From positions 1 through 56,985 of the forward strand of contig SISS01000009.1 in the NCBI GenBank assembly GCA_004332335.1: 56,985 nucleotides of DNA. The letters are read 5' to 3'. This stretch comes from Methanoregulaceae archaeon UXB-2016. GTDB lineage: Archaea > Halobacteriota > Methanomicrobia > Methanomicrobiales > Methanospirillaceae. The notes beneath the pieces were generated by a model. It did no database searches, was not told the origin of the DNA, and saw only the letters and a list, made by a program, of their open reading frames with translations. Shown piece after piece: positions 1 through 8,979 of this stretch (positions are counted from its first letter, which is position 1; each line of letters starts with the position of its first letter). The position numbers were made by a program, and so were the translations under genes.

Positions 1-101
1 AGGGCAGCCTGCGAAGTATATAGATCTTCCTATTTTGACCTCAAATCAACGATCAGAACACCATCTGAACCGTTACAAAATTAGCGAACTACTGAACCCG
101 A

Positions 102-626
102 TTACTCCTCCTCCTCTTCGGCCGCGGCCAGCTCCTTTGGGAGCACGCGCACCTCGCAGGCGCGGTCCCCCGTGCAGGCAGCTCGGACGTAGCGGAGCGT
201 GAACGCCGGGTTGAGGAGCCCGACGAGGGGGATCATGAAGGCCAGGCATCGCTCTGCGAGCAGGCCGTGGTCGATCTCGAGGAGGTCCGCCTCCTCGACG
301 AAGGGGCAGCGACGGATCTTGAGGGCCGCGCCCTCCTCGCTCTCGGCGATCCGGTCGAACTGGAAGTCCCGGCCGAAGAGGGCCGATCCCAGGACCGAGA
401 GCGTCCCCGCGAGCTCGGCCGCAGTCTTTCTCGGCAGGTGGAAGGCATCGGCGAGATCCTTCGCCTCGCGTGCCATCTCGATCCAGATCTCCTGCTCGCG
501 CTCGTCATAGGACTCGCCCACGACCGGGCGGTAGACGATGTCGTAGAGGAGCGGGAGCTTCGCGAGCAGGCGGGAGCAGACCTGCCAGCGCGCGCTCTCG
601 GGGATCTGCTCGAGGTCGCGGCTCAT
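102..626 (-). CDS. Conserved protein with C-terminal Cys-Gly-Asp-Cys motif (ATC-hydrolase/V4R-like)
   Basis: A soluble 174-residue protein with no signal peptide or membrane segment. The C-terminal part holds a CxGDxxCE motif (CTGDRACE), seen in small archaeal ligand- or metal-binding domains such as V4R and in the L-2-amino-thiazoline-4-carboxylate hydrolase-like family. A second Cys lies in an RCPF motif near the middle, so three or four Cys could form a binding site. It ends in an acidic Glu tail. The start is the only good ATG. It stands alone, 128 bases upstream of nothing obvious on its own strand. Function is unknown; the family link is inference from motif and length. Confidence 0.75.
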   Translation of the reverse strand: MSRDLEQIPESARWQVCSRLLAKLPLLYDIVYRPVVGESYDEREQEIWIEMAREAKDLADAFHLPRKTAAELAGTLSVLGSALFGRDFQFDRIAESEEGAALKIRRCPFVEEADLLEIDHGLLAERCLAFMIPLVGLLNPAFTLRYVRAACTGDRACEVRVLPKELAAAEEEEE

Positions 627-754
627 GCTGCCCTCCCCGGCCCGGGCGTCGGGCTCGTATCCGATTGCATCGAAGAGTCGTGAGCCACCGGACGAGAAAA
701 GCCTGCGGGTGGTCCGAGGCGACCCGTCGGGCCGCGACCCGCAAAAGGGTGGTG

Positions 755-1681
755 TTACCGGGCGAGCCGGACCACGTCCTCGATCGTGTCGACGTACTCG
801 ACCCGGATTCCGACCTCGGACTCGAGGTATTCCTTTGCGTCGACGCGCTCGGGGACGCGCTGGATGACGCTGTAGCCATAGTAGTCGCGGGTCCGTTCGA
901 TGTACCGGACCAGCTGGCTGTTCTCGCGCGGCAGGAGGAAGAGGGTCTTGCCCCGCTCCTTCGCGGCCGTCGCCTTGTCGATCACGCCGCCGATGGCCCC
1001 GACATGGCCGTCCTGGTCGATCGTGCCTGTCAGAGTCAGGTCGGACCGGGGGTCCGTCCCCTCGATCGCCGAGATCATCAGCAGGGTCAGCAGGGCTCCG
1101 GCCGAACCGCCGTCCACGGCCGGGACCTCGTCCTCGGCCACGATCGAGACGATCACGTCCGAGGCGGAGAGGTTCCGGCCGGTCGTCTGCTGCGCCACAT
1201 AGGCCGCCGTGTTCGCCGCGTCCTGGAAGACCTCGCCCATCAGCGGGATCGTGTTGACCAGGACCCGCCCGCGCCCGGGCACGATCTCGACCGTCACGTT
1301 CATCAGCGTGCCCACCTGCTCGATCCGTTCCCTGACATACGGCCCGTCCTGCTCGGTCACCTGCCGCTGCATGACGGCGGGCGCATCGAGCGAGGCCGTC
1401 CCTCCGAGGGCGGGGCCGGCCGTACCGGGCGATGTGGCGAGCGTGTCCCCGAGCTGAGCCCGGTAGAACGCGAGCTGGCCCTCGTAACTGCGAATCGAGA
1501 GGTTCATCTGGTCGAGCTGAGTGCGGAGTGCGGCGTTCTCCTGCTCCAGGGCATCGATCCGGTTCAGGAGCTGCTGCTCGTTTCCACTGCCCGCAGAGGT
1601 CTGCGAGGACTGGCCGCAGCAGCCCGCAGCGAACAAGGCGACGAGCACGAGTGCGAGCACGAGCAACGGTGTGCGTGCCAT
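755..1681 (-). CDS. Lon-type (S16) Ser-Lys protease domain lipoprotein
   Basis: Begins with a lipoprotein signal (residues 1-20, lipobox ending at Cys21), then a coiled coil (about 34-80) and a C-terminal Lon proteolytic domain (about 130-308). The catalytic Ser193 lies in DGGSAG and the Lys236 in GGVIDKA; their spacing of 43 residues equals that of classic Lon (S679/K722 in E. coli). There is no AAA+ module, so it is an ATP-independent, membrane-anchored, probably extracytoplasmic S16-family protein. The frame stays open 32 codons upstream, but the signal peptide fixes the start at the ATG at 1681, preceded by a purine-rich GAGAGG. Downstream of the thioredoxin gene by 44 bases, perhaps cotranscribed. 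Substrate unknown. Confidence 0.85.
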   Translation of the reverse strand: MARTPLLVLALVLVALFAAGCCGQSSQTSAGSGNEQQLLNRIDALEQENAALRTQLDQMNLSIRSYEGQLAFYRAQLGDTLATSPGTAGPALGGTASLDAPAVMQRQVTEQDGPYVRERIEQVGTLMNVTVEIVPGRGRVLVNTIPLMGEVFQDAANTAAYVAQQTTGRNLSASDVIVSIVAEDEVPAVDGGSAGALLTLLMISAIEGTDPRSDLTLTGTIDQDGHVGAIGGVIDKATAAKERGKTLFLLPRENSQLVRYIERTRDYYGYSVIQRVPERVDAKEYLESEVGIRVEYVDTIEDVVRLAR

Positions 1682-1725
1682 GCCTCTCTGATATCCGCAG
1701 AGGGTGATAAGAGTTCGGTCTCCCT

Positions 1726-2133
1726 TCAGGCGTACCCCGTGATGTCGTAGTCGATCTCGGTCGACTTTCTCACGCACTCAGAGCCGCTCTTCTCGAACTC
1801 CTCGATCAGCCTCCGGATCACGGCCGGGTACACGGCCCCGACCAGTTCCTGGACGGCCCGGCCGTGGCAGAAGAACTTGAAGGTCGGCGTCGACCGGACG
1901 CCGAAGCGTTCGACCGTCCAGGGATTGGTCGCGATGTCGATCCGGGCGAACCGCACCCGGTCCCCCAGGTCCTGGGCAAAGCCCTGGATGAACGGCAGGA
2001 TCGTCTTGCAGTGAGGACAGGTCTCCGAGTAGAACATCACCACCACAGGCCTCTCGCTCTTCACCACCTCGGCCTCGAAGGTACGGTCGGTGACCTCCTC
2101 AAGGAGGGACTCTGTCGGCACGGTCTCTGTCAT
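1726..2133 (-). CDS. Thioredoxin-family protein (CPHC)
   Basis: A 135-residue thioredoxin fold. The redox-active CPHC is at residues 39-42 and the cis-proline loop (RSTPTF) follows about 45 residues later, as expected. An N-terminal extension of about 20 residues and a C-terminal tail with one extra Cys differ from minimal thioredoxins. No signal peptide, so cytosolic. CPHC is the active site of DsbA-like and some glutaredoxin-like archaeal thioredoxins, so the preferred reaction (disulfide reduction or oxidation) cannot be decided. It lies between two lipoprotein genes on the same strand. Confidence 0.9.
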   Translation of the reverse strand: MTETVPTESLLEEVTDRTFEAEVVKSERPVVVMFYSETCPHCKTILPFIQGFAQDLGDRVRFARIDIATNPWTVERFGVRSTPTFKFFCHGRAVQELVGAVYPAVIRRLIEEFEKSGSECVRKSTEIDYDITGYA

Positions 2134-2179
2134 GGCAAGACGCCTCCAGGCCGAGGTATGGGCCCACCGGCATATATGG

Positions 2180-2641
2180 TTATGCCGGCGAGATGTTCCC
2201 GAAGGGGTTCTCGACCCCGAAGTAGAACCGGTTGCCCGGGTCCCCGATCACGCGCCTGAAGCTCAGGTTCGTCTCACCCTGGAGTTCGACCGTCTCATTC
2301 CAGACCCGGGTCAGGCGGAGCTCGTCCCGGTCGCGTTCGAGGGAGAGGACCCGCGTCCCGTTGGTGAGGGGAGCCTGGTAGCTGAGGTTCAGGGTCTTCT
2401 CTCCGGTCGGGGTCCACGATCCGTTCCGGACCTGGATCGTCTGCGCCACCCCGAGGTCGATCACGAAGCGGAGCTCGGCCGATCCGTTCTCCGAGAGGTT
2501 CAGGAGGAGGTCGGGCTCGTCTGTGCTCTTCAGCCAGAGGCCGGCGGGGTCCGTCCGTTCCGCTGCGGGCGGGGCCTGGACACAGCCCGCCGCGAGCAGC
2601 AGGCCGACCGCGAGGAGGGAGAGCAGATACCCGTATCTCAT
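2180..2641 (-). CDS. Secreted lipoprotein, unknown function
   Basis: A 153-residue protein with a lipoprotein signal peptide (residues 1-19, Cys at the end of LLLAAGC). The mature part is rich in beta-strand-like segments and N-glycosylation sequons (NGS, NLS, NGT, NET), typical of methanogen surface lipoproteins. The frame is open far upstream inside the DUF362 gene on another frame, but the signal peptide sets the start at the ATG at 2641. It begins 32 bases after the end of the DUF362 gene and may be read from the same transcript. No family was recognised. Confidence 0.75.
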   Translation of the reverse strand: MRYGYLLSLLAVGLLLAAGCVQAPPAAERTDPAGLWLKSTDEPDLLLNLSENGSAELRFVIDLGVAQTIQVRNGSWTPTGEKTLNLSYQAPLTNGTRVLSLERDRDELRLTRVWNETVELQGETNLSFRRVIGDPGNRFYFGVENPFGNISPA

Positions 2642-2673
2642 GCCCAGAAGATGGGGCGGCCGAGCAGATAGGG

Positions 2674-3813
2674 CTACCCGATCAGCCGGCGGAGCAGGGG
2701 CCGATCGATCGCGATTGCGTCGGCCGGGCAGAGCTCCTGGCAGCAGAAGCACCGGATGCAATCGGCATGCCGGATGTGCGGGACCGGGCCCCTGAAGTCG
2801 ATCGCACCGGGGGGACAGTTCTCGACGCAGGCCCCGCACCCGCGGCATCGGTCCTCGACGATCCGGGGCCGGACCGCGAAGAGCCGGCTCACGGCCGCAA
2901 GGAGCGGGGCCGGGATGCGCGAGACCGGGTGGGCCTCGGGCCTGGCGAAGCCGGGCACCCGGCCCTCGTCCGGCGAGACGCCGTGCACCTCGATCTCGTC
3001 CGCAGATCTGGGGCCGAGCCCCCGTTCGGCCGCCTCCGCGACCGTCGGGACCTCGAGGGGGTCGAAGCCCATCAGCAGGGCCTCCACAAAGTCGAGGTCG
3101 GGGGCGTGCGGGCTTGCGAGGAGAAGCCCGACCTCGCGGGGCCGGCCGTTCGAGGGGCCGTTTCCCTCCATCCCGACCACGGCGTCCATGACCGAGAGGA
3201 CCGGGGGCCGGGCCCGGTAGAGGTCGAGCAGGAGGCTCGCGAACCTCCGCGGGTCCTGGCCCGTGTGGAGATGATACTCGGCCTTCGCAACGCCCGGGAT
3301 ATACCCGAAGCAGTTCTTGACTCCACCCGTGCAGAGGGTGAACTGATGGGTCTTGAACTTCGAGAGCGAGACGATCGCGTCCGCATCTGCGACCGCCTGC
3401 GCGACCTGGAACCGGCGGTAGACCCGGCCGTCGGGGGAGGAGAGCTCGGCCGTCGTGTCGTCGAAGAAGACGGCCTCGCACCCGCACTCCTCGAGGACGG
3501 CGGCGAGGCCGGTCCGGCGGAGGAGCGCAGCGTAGCCCTCGGGGGTGTTTCGCCCGCCGGGGGAGTCGCCGAGCACGACCTCTCCGCCGGCGGCCTGGAT
3601 CGCCCGGATCGCGGCCCTGACCACGGTCGGATGGGTTGTGACCGCCCCGTCCGGGGCGCGGCTCGCGAGCAGGTTCGGCTTGACCAGGACCCGGGTGCCG
3701 CGCTTGACGAAGGCCTCCATGCCGCCGAGGGGCAGAAGGCACGCGGCGAGCGCGGCCTCGACCCGGTCCTGCACGTAGTCGGGGCAGCGGACGATCGAGA
3801 CCTGCCGGCTCAT
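2674..3813 (-). CDS. DUF362 protein with two C-terminal 4Fe-4S ferredoxin motifs
   Basis: The N-terminal 300 residues are a DUF362 domain (VLVKPNLL near residue 45, GDSPGG near 82). The C-terminal 60 residues carry two 4Fe-4S motifs: CRGCGACVENCP and CIRCFCCQELCP. Family members are thought to take part in electron transfer or maturation of redox enzymes; no reaction is established. The start at 3813 gives an ATGA overlap with dacZ, as at all other junctions of this operon; an ATG two codons upstream (3819) is possible. Last clear gene of the kor-suc-dacZ run. Its ferredoxin clusters fit a context with ferredoxin-dependent Kor, but this link is inference. Confidence 0.9.
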   Translation of the reverse strand: MSRQVSIVRCPDYVQDRVEAALAACLLPLGGMEAFVKRGTRVLVKPNLLASRAPDGAVTTHPTVVRAAIRAIQAAGGEVVLGDSPGGRNTPEGYAALLRRTGLAAVLEECGCEAVFFDDTTAELSSPDGRVYRRFQVAQAVADADAIVSLSKFKTHQFTLCTGGVKNCFGYIPGVAKAEYHLHTGQDPRRFASLLLDLYRARPPVLSVMDAVVGMEGNGPSNGRPREVGLLLASPHAPDLDFVEALLMGFDPLEVPTVAEAAERGLGPRSADEIEVHGVSPDEGRVPGFARPEAHPVSRIPAPLLAAVSRLFAVRPRIVEDRCRGCGACVENCPPGAIDFRGPVPHIRHADCIRCFCCQELCPADAIAIDRPLLRRLIG

Positions 3814-4613
3814 GCGCATCCCCGCACCGCGCCGAGGTCGGGTCGGAGCTCGATCCGGCAGACGCCGTCGAGGAAGACCCGGACCGTGCCGCCGCTCTCG
3901 GAGATGATCACGGCCACGACCGGCAGGAGGGTCGTAATCGCCGCGGCCGCCCGGTGCCGGCCGCCGAGCCCGCTCGGGAGGGAGACGAACTTCGAGTCGA
4001 CGTCGAGGTACCGGCCGGCCGCGATCACCGCGCCGGACCGGTCGATCACGAACATCCCGTCGATCTGGGCGAACTCTTTGACCGACTCCCAGTTCTCGCG
4101 GGCGAGGATCGTCGTGACCTCGGGGGGATGGCCGAGGTAGGGGTTCAGGATCAGCTGGTGCGAGAGGCCCAGGATCGCATCGCCGTCCCCGATGATGAAT
4201 GCGGTCCCGATCGGCTTGCCCTCGCGCCCCTCGCGCCCGATCTCGAGGGCGAGCCGGAGGGCCGCGGCCATCACGCCCCGGGGTGCGGCCGGGTCGAACT
4301 GGGCCAGGTCGAAGCGGGACCGGACCCGGTCCAGGGTCAGGACCACCAGGCCGTCGGTGAAGACGCCCACGACCTCCTCGGTCTGGTCGCTTCCGAGCGC
4401 GAGGGTGCCGACGGCTCGCCCGAGCCGTTCGATCAGAAGATCGTGCAGCCCCTCGAGGGTCGAGGCGCCCGCACCGAGCCCGAGCTCGCCCGCCCGGAGC
4501 ACGGGCACGGAGCTATCGCGGATCTCTGCGTCCACGAACGTGACGACCGCCCTTGCGCCGAGGGTGACGGCGAGCCGGAGGCCCGCATCGAACATCTGCT
4601 GGTCTCGGCTCAT
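3810..4613 (-). CDS. dacZ: Diadenylate cyclase (c-di-AMP synthase), DacZ type
   Basis: Makes cyclic di-AMP from two ATP. The DisA_N catalytic domain fills the C-terminal half. Its two signature motifs are visible: D185-G186-(M) in place of the usual DGA, and R219-H220-R221 in GLGGRHRAA, followed by a long hydrophobic strand. The N-terminal half (1-130) matches the extra domain of archaeal DacZ rather than the HhH region of DisA or the membrane anchor of CdaA. Overlaps sucD upstream and the DUF362 gene downstream by 4 bases each, so it should be translated with the 2-oxoglutarate pathway enzymes. The DGA to DGM change is the only atypical residue seen. Confidence 0.92.
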   Translation of the reverse strand: MSRDQQMFDAGLRLAVTLGARAVVTFVDAEIRDSSVPVLRAGELGLGAGASTLEGLHDLLIERLGRAVGTLALGSDQTEEVVGVFTDGLVVLTLDRVRSRFDLAQFDPAAPRGVMAAALRLALEIGREGREGKPIGTAFIIGDGDAILGLSHQLILNPYLGHPPEVTTILARENWESVKEFAQIDGMFVIDRSGAVIAAGRYLDVDSKFVSLPSGLGGRHRAAAAITTLLPVVAVIISESGGTVRVFLDGVCRIELRPDLGAVRGCA

Positions 4614-5476
4614 AGGAACGTTCGAATGAGTGCCGGGATCTCGGAGGGGCGCGACGCGACCGTCACCCCCATCGCCTCGAGGGCCCGGATCTTGGACCGG
4701 GCATCGCCCTCGCCGCCCTCGACGATCGCGCCCGCATGGCCCATCCGCTTGTCCGGGGGGGCCGAGACGCCGGCAACGTAGGCCACGAGCGGGAGCGAGG
4801 TCGAGGCCGCGCCCTCCTGCTCGAGCGCACCGCCGACCTCGCCGACGAGCACCACGGCCTTCGTGGCCGGGTCGCGCTCGAACCGGGCGAGTACGTCCGT
4901 GAAGGTCGAGCCGATCACGGGGTCGCCGCCGATCCCGACTACGGTCGACTGGCCGATCCCGGCCCGGGTCAGTTCGTCCACGATCTCGTAGGTGAGCGTG
5001 CCCGAGCGCGAGATCACCCCGACCGGGCCCGGCATGGCGAGGTGGGGCGGCATGATCCCGAGCTTCGCCTCGCCCGGTGAGAGGAGGCCCGGGCAGTTCG
5101 GCCCGATCACGGTCGTGCCGCAGAGCCTCGCATAGGCGAGGGCCTTCATGGTGTCGTGGACCGGGATGTGCTCGGTGATCGCGACCGCGAGCGAGAGCCC
5201 GTTCGCGGCCGACTCCATGATCGAGTCGCCGGCCGCGCCGGACGGGACGAAGATGACCGAGGCGTCCGCGTCGTGCTCCTTCAGGGCCGCACGGATGCTG
5301 TCGTAGACCGGAACCCCCGCGGCCTCCTGGCCCCCCTTGCCCGGGGTGACCCCCGCGACCACGCCGGCCCCGCCGACCTGGCGCGCGTACTCGTTCATCA
5401 GGCGGATGTGGAAGAGACCCTGCCGCCCGGTGGCGCCGGCGACGATCACGCCGGTCTTCTTATCGGCGAGAATCAT
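4610..5476 (-). CDS. sucD: Succinyl-CoA synthetase alpha subunit
   Basis: Alpha subunit of ADP/GDP-forming succinate-CoA ligase. It shows the CoA-binding N-terminal Rossmann domain (GATGRQG near residue 15), the GPNCPG motif, the second domain [12 protein letters not shown], and the phosphohistidine segment RMGHAGAI close to the C-terminus. 288 residues is the normal length. In methanogens with an incomplete reductive TCA route it converts succinate to succinyl-CoA, the substrate of Kor. Four-base overlaps with sucC and dacZ. Confidence 0.97.
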   Translation of the reverse strand: MILADKKTGVIVAGATGRQGLFHIRLMNEYARQVGGAGVVAGVTPGKGGQEAAGVPVYDSIRAALKEHDADASVIFVPSGAAGDSIMESAANGLSLAVAITEHIPVHDTMKALAYARLCGTTVIGPNCPGLLSPGEAKLGIMPPHLAMPGPVGVISRSGTLTYEIVDELTRAGIGQSTVVGIGGDPVIGSTFTDVLARFERDPATKAVVLVGEVGGALEQEGAASTSLPLVAYVAGVSAPPDKRMGHAGAIVEGGEGDARSKIRALEAMGVTVASRPSEIPALIRTFL

Positions 5477-6558
5477 GTGCGGACCTCCGTGGCGGCGCCG
5501 ACCGCCGTGTCCATCGAGTCGTACATCTCGTACCCGTGTTCCATCAGGAGGGCCCGGCCCTCGGCCTCGTTCGTGCCAGCCATGCGGACGATCACCCGCT
5601 GGGCGACGCCAGCCTCGATGATTCCCAGTGCGACCTCGTCGCAGCGCGTGATCCCGCCGAGCAGGTTCACGATGATCACCCGGACTTCGGGGGACGAGGC
5701 GAGGAGCCGGACCGCATGCGCGACCCGTTCGCGGTCGGCGCCGCCGCCGACGTCGAGGAAGTTCGCGGCCCGGAGGCCGTAGTGCTCGATCAGGTCGAGG
5801 GTGGCCATGGTCAGGCCCGCGCCGTTCCCGACCACGCCGATCTCGCCGTCGAGCTCGACATAGCTGAACCCGTGCCGCTCGGCCTCGGCCTCTCGCTCGG
5901 TGAGGTCGCGGTTTCGCTGGATCCCCTGCCGGGCGAGCGCGTTGTCGTCGACGATCACCTTCGCGTCGGCCGCCAGGACCCGACCGTCCTCGAGGACCAC
6001 GAGCGGGTTGATCTCGGCGAGCAGCGCGTCCTTCACCAGGAAGGCGCGGTAGAGCGCGGCCACGACCGGCCCGAGTGCCCTGGGCGCCCGCCCGACCAGG
6101 TCGCGGACCGCGAACGGCGGGAGCTCGGCCATCAGCGGCGGGATGCCGATCCGCCGGATCCGATCGGGGTCGGTCCGCGCCGTCTCTTCGATCTCGACCC
6201 CGCCGGCCTCGGTGAAGAGGACGACCGGCTGCCGGGTCGAGCGGTCGATCAGGACCGCGCAGTAGTACTCGTGCGCGATCGGGAGGCGTTCCTCAACCAG
6301 GATCTCGGTGACCGGGAGGCCCTTGATCGTGATGCCGAAGAGGGCGGCCGCTCGGGCCGGGGCCTCGGCCGTCGGGCAGATGATGACCCCACCGGCCTTG
6401 CCGCGCCCGCCGACGTCGACCTGTGCCTTCAGGACGACCTCTTCTCCGAACGCAGAGAGGTCGCCGAGTTCCTCAACCGACCGGATCACGCGCCCCATCG
6501 GCACGGGGATCCCCGCCTCGGCGAAGACCCGCTTTCCCTCATACTCACGCAGTTTCAT
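5473..6558 (-). CDS. sucC: Succinyl-CoA synthetase beta subunit
   Basis: Beta subunit with ATP-grasp domain at the N-terminus (MKLREYEGKRVF, then VVLKAQVDVGGRGKAGG for nucleotide binding) and the CoA-ligase domain at the C-terminus (GNGAGLTMATLD, LDVGGGA, LLGGITRCDEVA). 361 residues is close to archaeal homologues. Four-base overlaps with korC upstream and sucD downstream. Forms the heterooligomeric ligase with the adjacent SucD. Confidence 0.97.
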   Translation of the reverse strand: MKLREYEGKRVFAEAGIPVPMGRVIRSVEELGDLSAFGEEVVLKAQVDVGGRGKAGGVIICPTAEAPARAAALFGITIKGLPVTEILVEERLPIAHEYYCAVLIDRSTRQPVVLFTEAGGVEIEETARTDPDRIRRIGIPPLMAELPPFAVRDLVGRAPRALGPVVAALYRAFLVKDALLAEINPLVVLEDGRVLAADAKVIVDDNALARQGIQRNRDLTEREAEAERHGFSYVELDGEIGVVGNGAGLTMATLDLIEHYGLRAANFLDVGGGADRERVAHAVRLLASSPEVRVIIVNLLGGITRCDEVALGIIEAGVAQRVIVRMAGTNEAEGRALLMEHGYEMYDSMDTAVGAATEVRT

Positions 6559-7091
6559 CTTCTCGCCTCCTCTCCCCGGACGTACCCCTGGCGGAGCGCC
6601 CGGAGATTCAGGTCCTCGGTCCCCTTCGGGACCTGGTCGAGCACGGCCCGCTCGATCGCCTCGCGCGAGACGACCCCGGTCGCTGCGACGAGCGCGCCGA
6701 GCATCACGATATTCGCGACGATCACCTTTTTGAGGACGCTCCGGGCGTCGTCGGTCGCCGGGACCTCGATGTACGCGCAGTCGGGGCGCGAGTGGACGAG
6801 CCCCCGGTCGAGGAGCATCAGCGCGTCCGGCCGGGCGTTCGCGCCGTACTTCTCGAAGCCCTCCTGGCTCATGATCACCAGGAGGTCGGGGTCGGTCACC
6901 TTGGGGTAGAGGATCGGGTTGTCGTCGATCACGACCGCGGCCATCGAGGCTCCGCCCCGCGCCTCGGGCCCGTAGACCTGGGTCTGGACCGCGTAGGTGT
7001 GGTCGTACATCACGGCCGCCCGGCCCAGGACCACGGCCGCGAGCATGATCCCCTGGCCCCCGAAGCCCGAGAGCCGGAGTTCGCGTCTCAT
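6555..7091 (-). CDS. korC: 2-oxoglutarate:ferredoxin oxidoreductase gamma subunit
   Basis: The gamma-domain of 2-oxoacid:ferredoxin oxidoreductases: GFGGQGIMLAA at residues 8-18, TQVYGPEARGG near 40, then a Rossmann-like core. 178 residues, normal for the four-subunit archaeal enzyme. Overlaps korB and sucC by 4 bases. Works with KorA, KorB and KorD in reductive carboxylation of succinyl-CoA to 2-oxoglutarate. Confidence 0.95.
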   Translation of the reverse strand: MRRELRLSGFGGQGIMLAAVVLGRAAVMYDHTYAVQTQVYGPEARGGASMAAVVIDDNPILYPKVTDPDLLVIMSQEGFEKYGANARPDALMLLDRGLVHSRPDCAYIEVPATDDARSVLKKVIVANIVMLGALVAATGVVSREAIERAVLDQVPKGTEDLNLRALRQGYVRGEEARR

Positions 7092-7876
7092 GGGGCCACC
7101 CCCATGGCGGGGTTCGCCCGCCGGACGAACTCGCCGACCACGATCGCGTCGGCGGGGACGGGCTTTCCCTCCGCGACGAGCCGGTCGTACTTCGTCTTCA
7201 GCATCGACCTGGTGCGGAAGTGATCGGCCATGTCCGTGACCTCGCGGATCCGGTTCTTGCGCCCGTAGTTGGTGGGGCAGCCGGCCCGGACCTCGATGAA
7301 CGAGAGCCCGGGGGTCTCGAGGCCGGTCTTGACGGCCTTCTCGAGCTCCTTGACGTGGTACGCGGTCCAGCGGGCCACGTGGTTCGCGCCGGCCGCGACC
7401 GCGAGGGCGACCAGGTCGAACGCCGGCTCGCTGGCGCCGTACGGCGTCGTGGTCGAGAGTGCCCCGAGGGGGGTCGTGGGCGAGCCCTGACCCCCGGTCA
7501 TGCCGTAGATCAGGTTGTTCATGCAGACCACGGTCATGTCCACGTTCCGCCGGCAGGCATGGATGAAGTGGTTGCCGCCGATCGCGGCGAGGTCGCCGTC
7601 GCCCGTGAAGACCACGACGTTGAGCGAGGGCTCAGCGAGCTTGACCCCGGTCGCGAACGCGAGGGCCCGCCCGTGGGTCGTGTGGAGCGAGTCGGTCGCG
7701 ACATACCCGGGGGCCCGCGAGGAGCAGCCGATCCCCGAGACGAAGACCGTCCGGTCCCGGTCCCAGCCCTCGGCCTCGACCGCGGCCAGGGTGCAGTTCA
7801 GGATCGTGCCGTTCGAGCAACCGCTGCACCAGATGTGCGGGAGCCGGTCGGCGCGAAGCCAGTCCGTGAAGGTCAT
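7088..7876 (-). CDS. korB: 2-oxoglutarate:ferredoxin oxidoreductase beta subunit
   Basis: Thiamine-diphosphate-binding beta subunit. WCSGC near residue 18 supplies Cys of the subunit's cluster region; GDGD followed about 30 residues later by NN(L)IYGMTGGQ is the TPP/metal motif. The GQGSPTTP segment and the C-terminal AGCPTNYGRKN support the 2-oxoglutarate rather than pyruvate branch. 262 residues. Four-base overlaps with korA and korC. Confidence 0.96.
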   Translation of the reverse strand: MTFTDWLRADRLPHIWCSGCSNGTILNCTLAAVEAEGWDRDRTVFVSGIGCSSRAPGYVATDSLHTTHGRALAFATGVKLAEPSLNVVVFTGDGDLAAIGGNHFIHACRRNVDMTVVCMNNLIYGMTGGQGSPTTPLGALSTTTPYGASEPAFDLVALAVAAGANHVARWTAYHVKELEKAVKTGLETPGLSFIEVRAGCPTNYGRKNRIREVTDMADHFRTRSMLKTKYDRLVAEGKPVPADAIVVGEFVRRANPAMGVAP

Positions 7877-8979
7877 CGGGCCCGCACCTCCTCGTACACC
7901 CGGGCGAGCTCGTCCGGCGTGTGGAGCTCGCCGCCGAGCTTCGAGACCGGGATCACCGGCACCCGGACGTGCCGCTCGACCTCGCGTGCAATCTGGCCGA
8001 GGTTCTGCTCGGGCACGACGAAGGCGCGGGCGTTCGGGAACTCGGCGAGCGCGTGCTCGGGGAAGGGCCAGACCAGGCGGAGGCGGAGTACGCCGATCCC
8101 GTCGTCGGGCCGGTCGGCCACGAGCTGCCGGACCGTGCGGGCCGGCGCCCCGTAGCAGATGAAGACGACCTCCGCGTCGGGGTTCGTCACCCGGTAGTCC
8201 GCGATCTCGCGCCGGGCATCCTCGACCTTGCCGACGAGCCGCCGGACGAGAGCGTCGTGCATGGCCGGATCGGTCGTTACCGGATACCCGCGGGCATCGT
8301 GGGTCAGGCCCGTCACGTGGGTGTGGTGACCCTGCCCGAACGTGGGGAAGCCCGGCACCCGGTCGTCGTCGGCCTCGAAGGGCAGCCGGCCCGGCACGAA
8401 GGGTTTGCGGTCCACGACCTCGACCCTATCGGGAACGTCGATCCGCTCGCGCATGTGCCCGATGATCTCGTCGGCCATCAGGAACGCGGGGCAGCGGAAA
8501 CGCTCGGCCAGGTTGAAGGCCTTCACGGTCAGGTCGTACATCTCCTGGACCGAGTCCGGCGCGAGGGCGAGGATCGCCATGTCCCCGTGCGAGCCGAACC
8601 GGCACTGGAGCATGTCGCCCTGGGCCGACATGGTCGGCTGCCCGGTCGAGGGGCCGCCGCGCTGGACGTTGACGATCACGAGCGGAGTCTCGGTCATGAT
8701 GGCGAAGCCGATGTTCTCGAGCATGAGCGAGAAGCCGGGGCCCGAGGTCGCGGTCATCGCCTTCTTCCCGGTCCAGGCTGCGCCGATCACGGCCGCGATC
8801 GAGGCGATCTCGTCCTCCATCTGGACGAAGACCCCGCCGAGCTTCGGCATCTTCCGGGCCATCAGCTCGGCCACCTCGGTCGAGGGGGTGATCGGATAGC
8901 CGCCGAAGAACCGGCAGCCGGCTGCGAGCGCCCCCTCGGCCGAGGCGGCGTTGCCCTGCATGAACTCGATCCTGGTCAA
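7873..8979 (-). CDS. korA: 2-oxoglutarate:ferredoxin oxidoreductase alpha subunit
   Basis: Alpha subunit with the family signature FMQGNAASAEGALAAGC then FFGGYPITPSTEVAE near the N-terminus. The frame is open 78 codons further upstream, but those codons lie antisense-like over korD. I chose the TTG at 8979: it makes a TTGA overlap with the korD stop, is preceded at 4-7 bases by a strong ribosome site (GAGGTGG, 8984-8990), and gives the conserved (M)TRIEF start. The first ATG (8961) would cut into the conserved core. 368 residues. Confidence 0.93.
   Translation of the reverse strand: MTRIEFMQGNAASAEGALAAGCRFFGGYPITPSTEVAELMARKMPKLGGVFVQMEDEIASIAAVIGAAWTGKKAMTATSGPGFSLMLENIGFAIMTETPLVIVNVQRGGPSTGQPTMSAQGDMLQCRFGSHGDMAILALAPDSVQEMYDLTVKAFNLAERFRCPAFLMADEIIGHMRERIDVPDRVEVVDRKPFVPGRLPFEADDDRVPGFPTFGQGHHTHVTGLTHDARGYPVTTDPAMHDALVRRLVGKVEDARREIADYRVTNPDAEVVFICYGAPARTVRQLVADRPDDGIGVLRLRLVWPFPEHALAEFPNARAFVVPEQNLGQIAREVERHVRVPVIPVSKLGGELHTPDELARVYEEVRAR

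Noticed and set aside
1..101. tRNA or small RNA at the left edge
   Set aside because: AT-rich with a TATATAG element, but no cloverleaf or stable hairpin; probably a promoter or terminator for something outside the window.
470..1750. Long plus-strand frame opposite the Lon-like lipoprotein gene
   Set aside because: Arg/Asp/Gly-rich composition with no motifs; it is the antisense shadow of a high-GC coding region. The same applies to long antisense frames at 2767-4140, 5536-6909, 7921-9084, 13526-15061 and 35928-38645.
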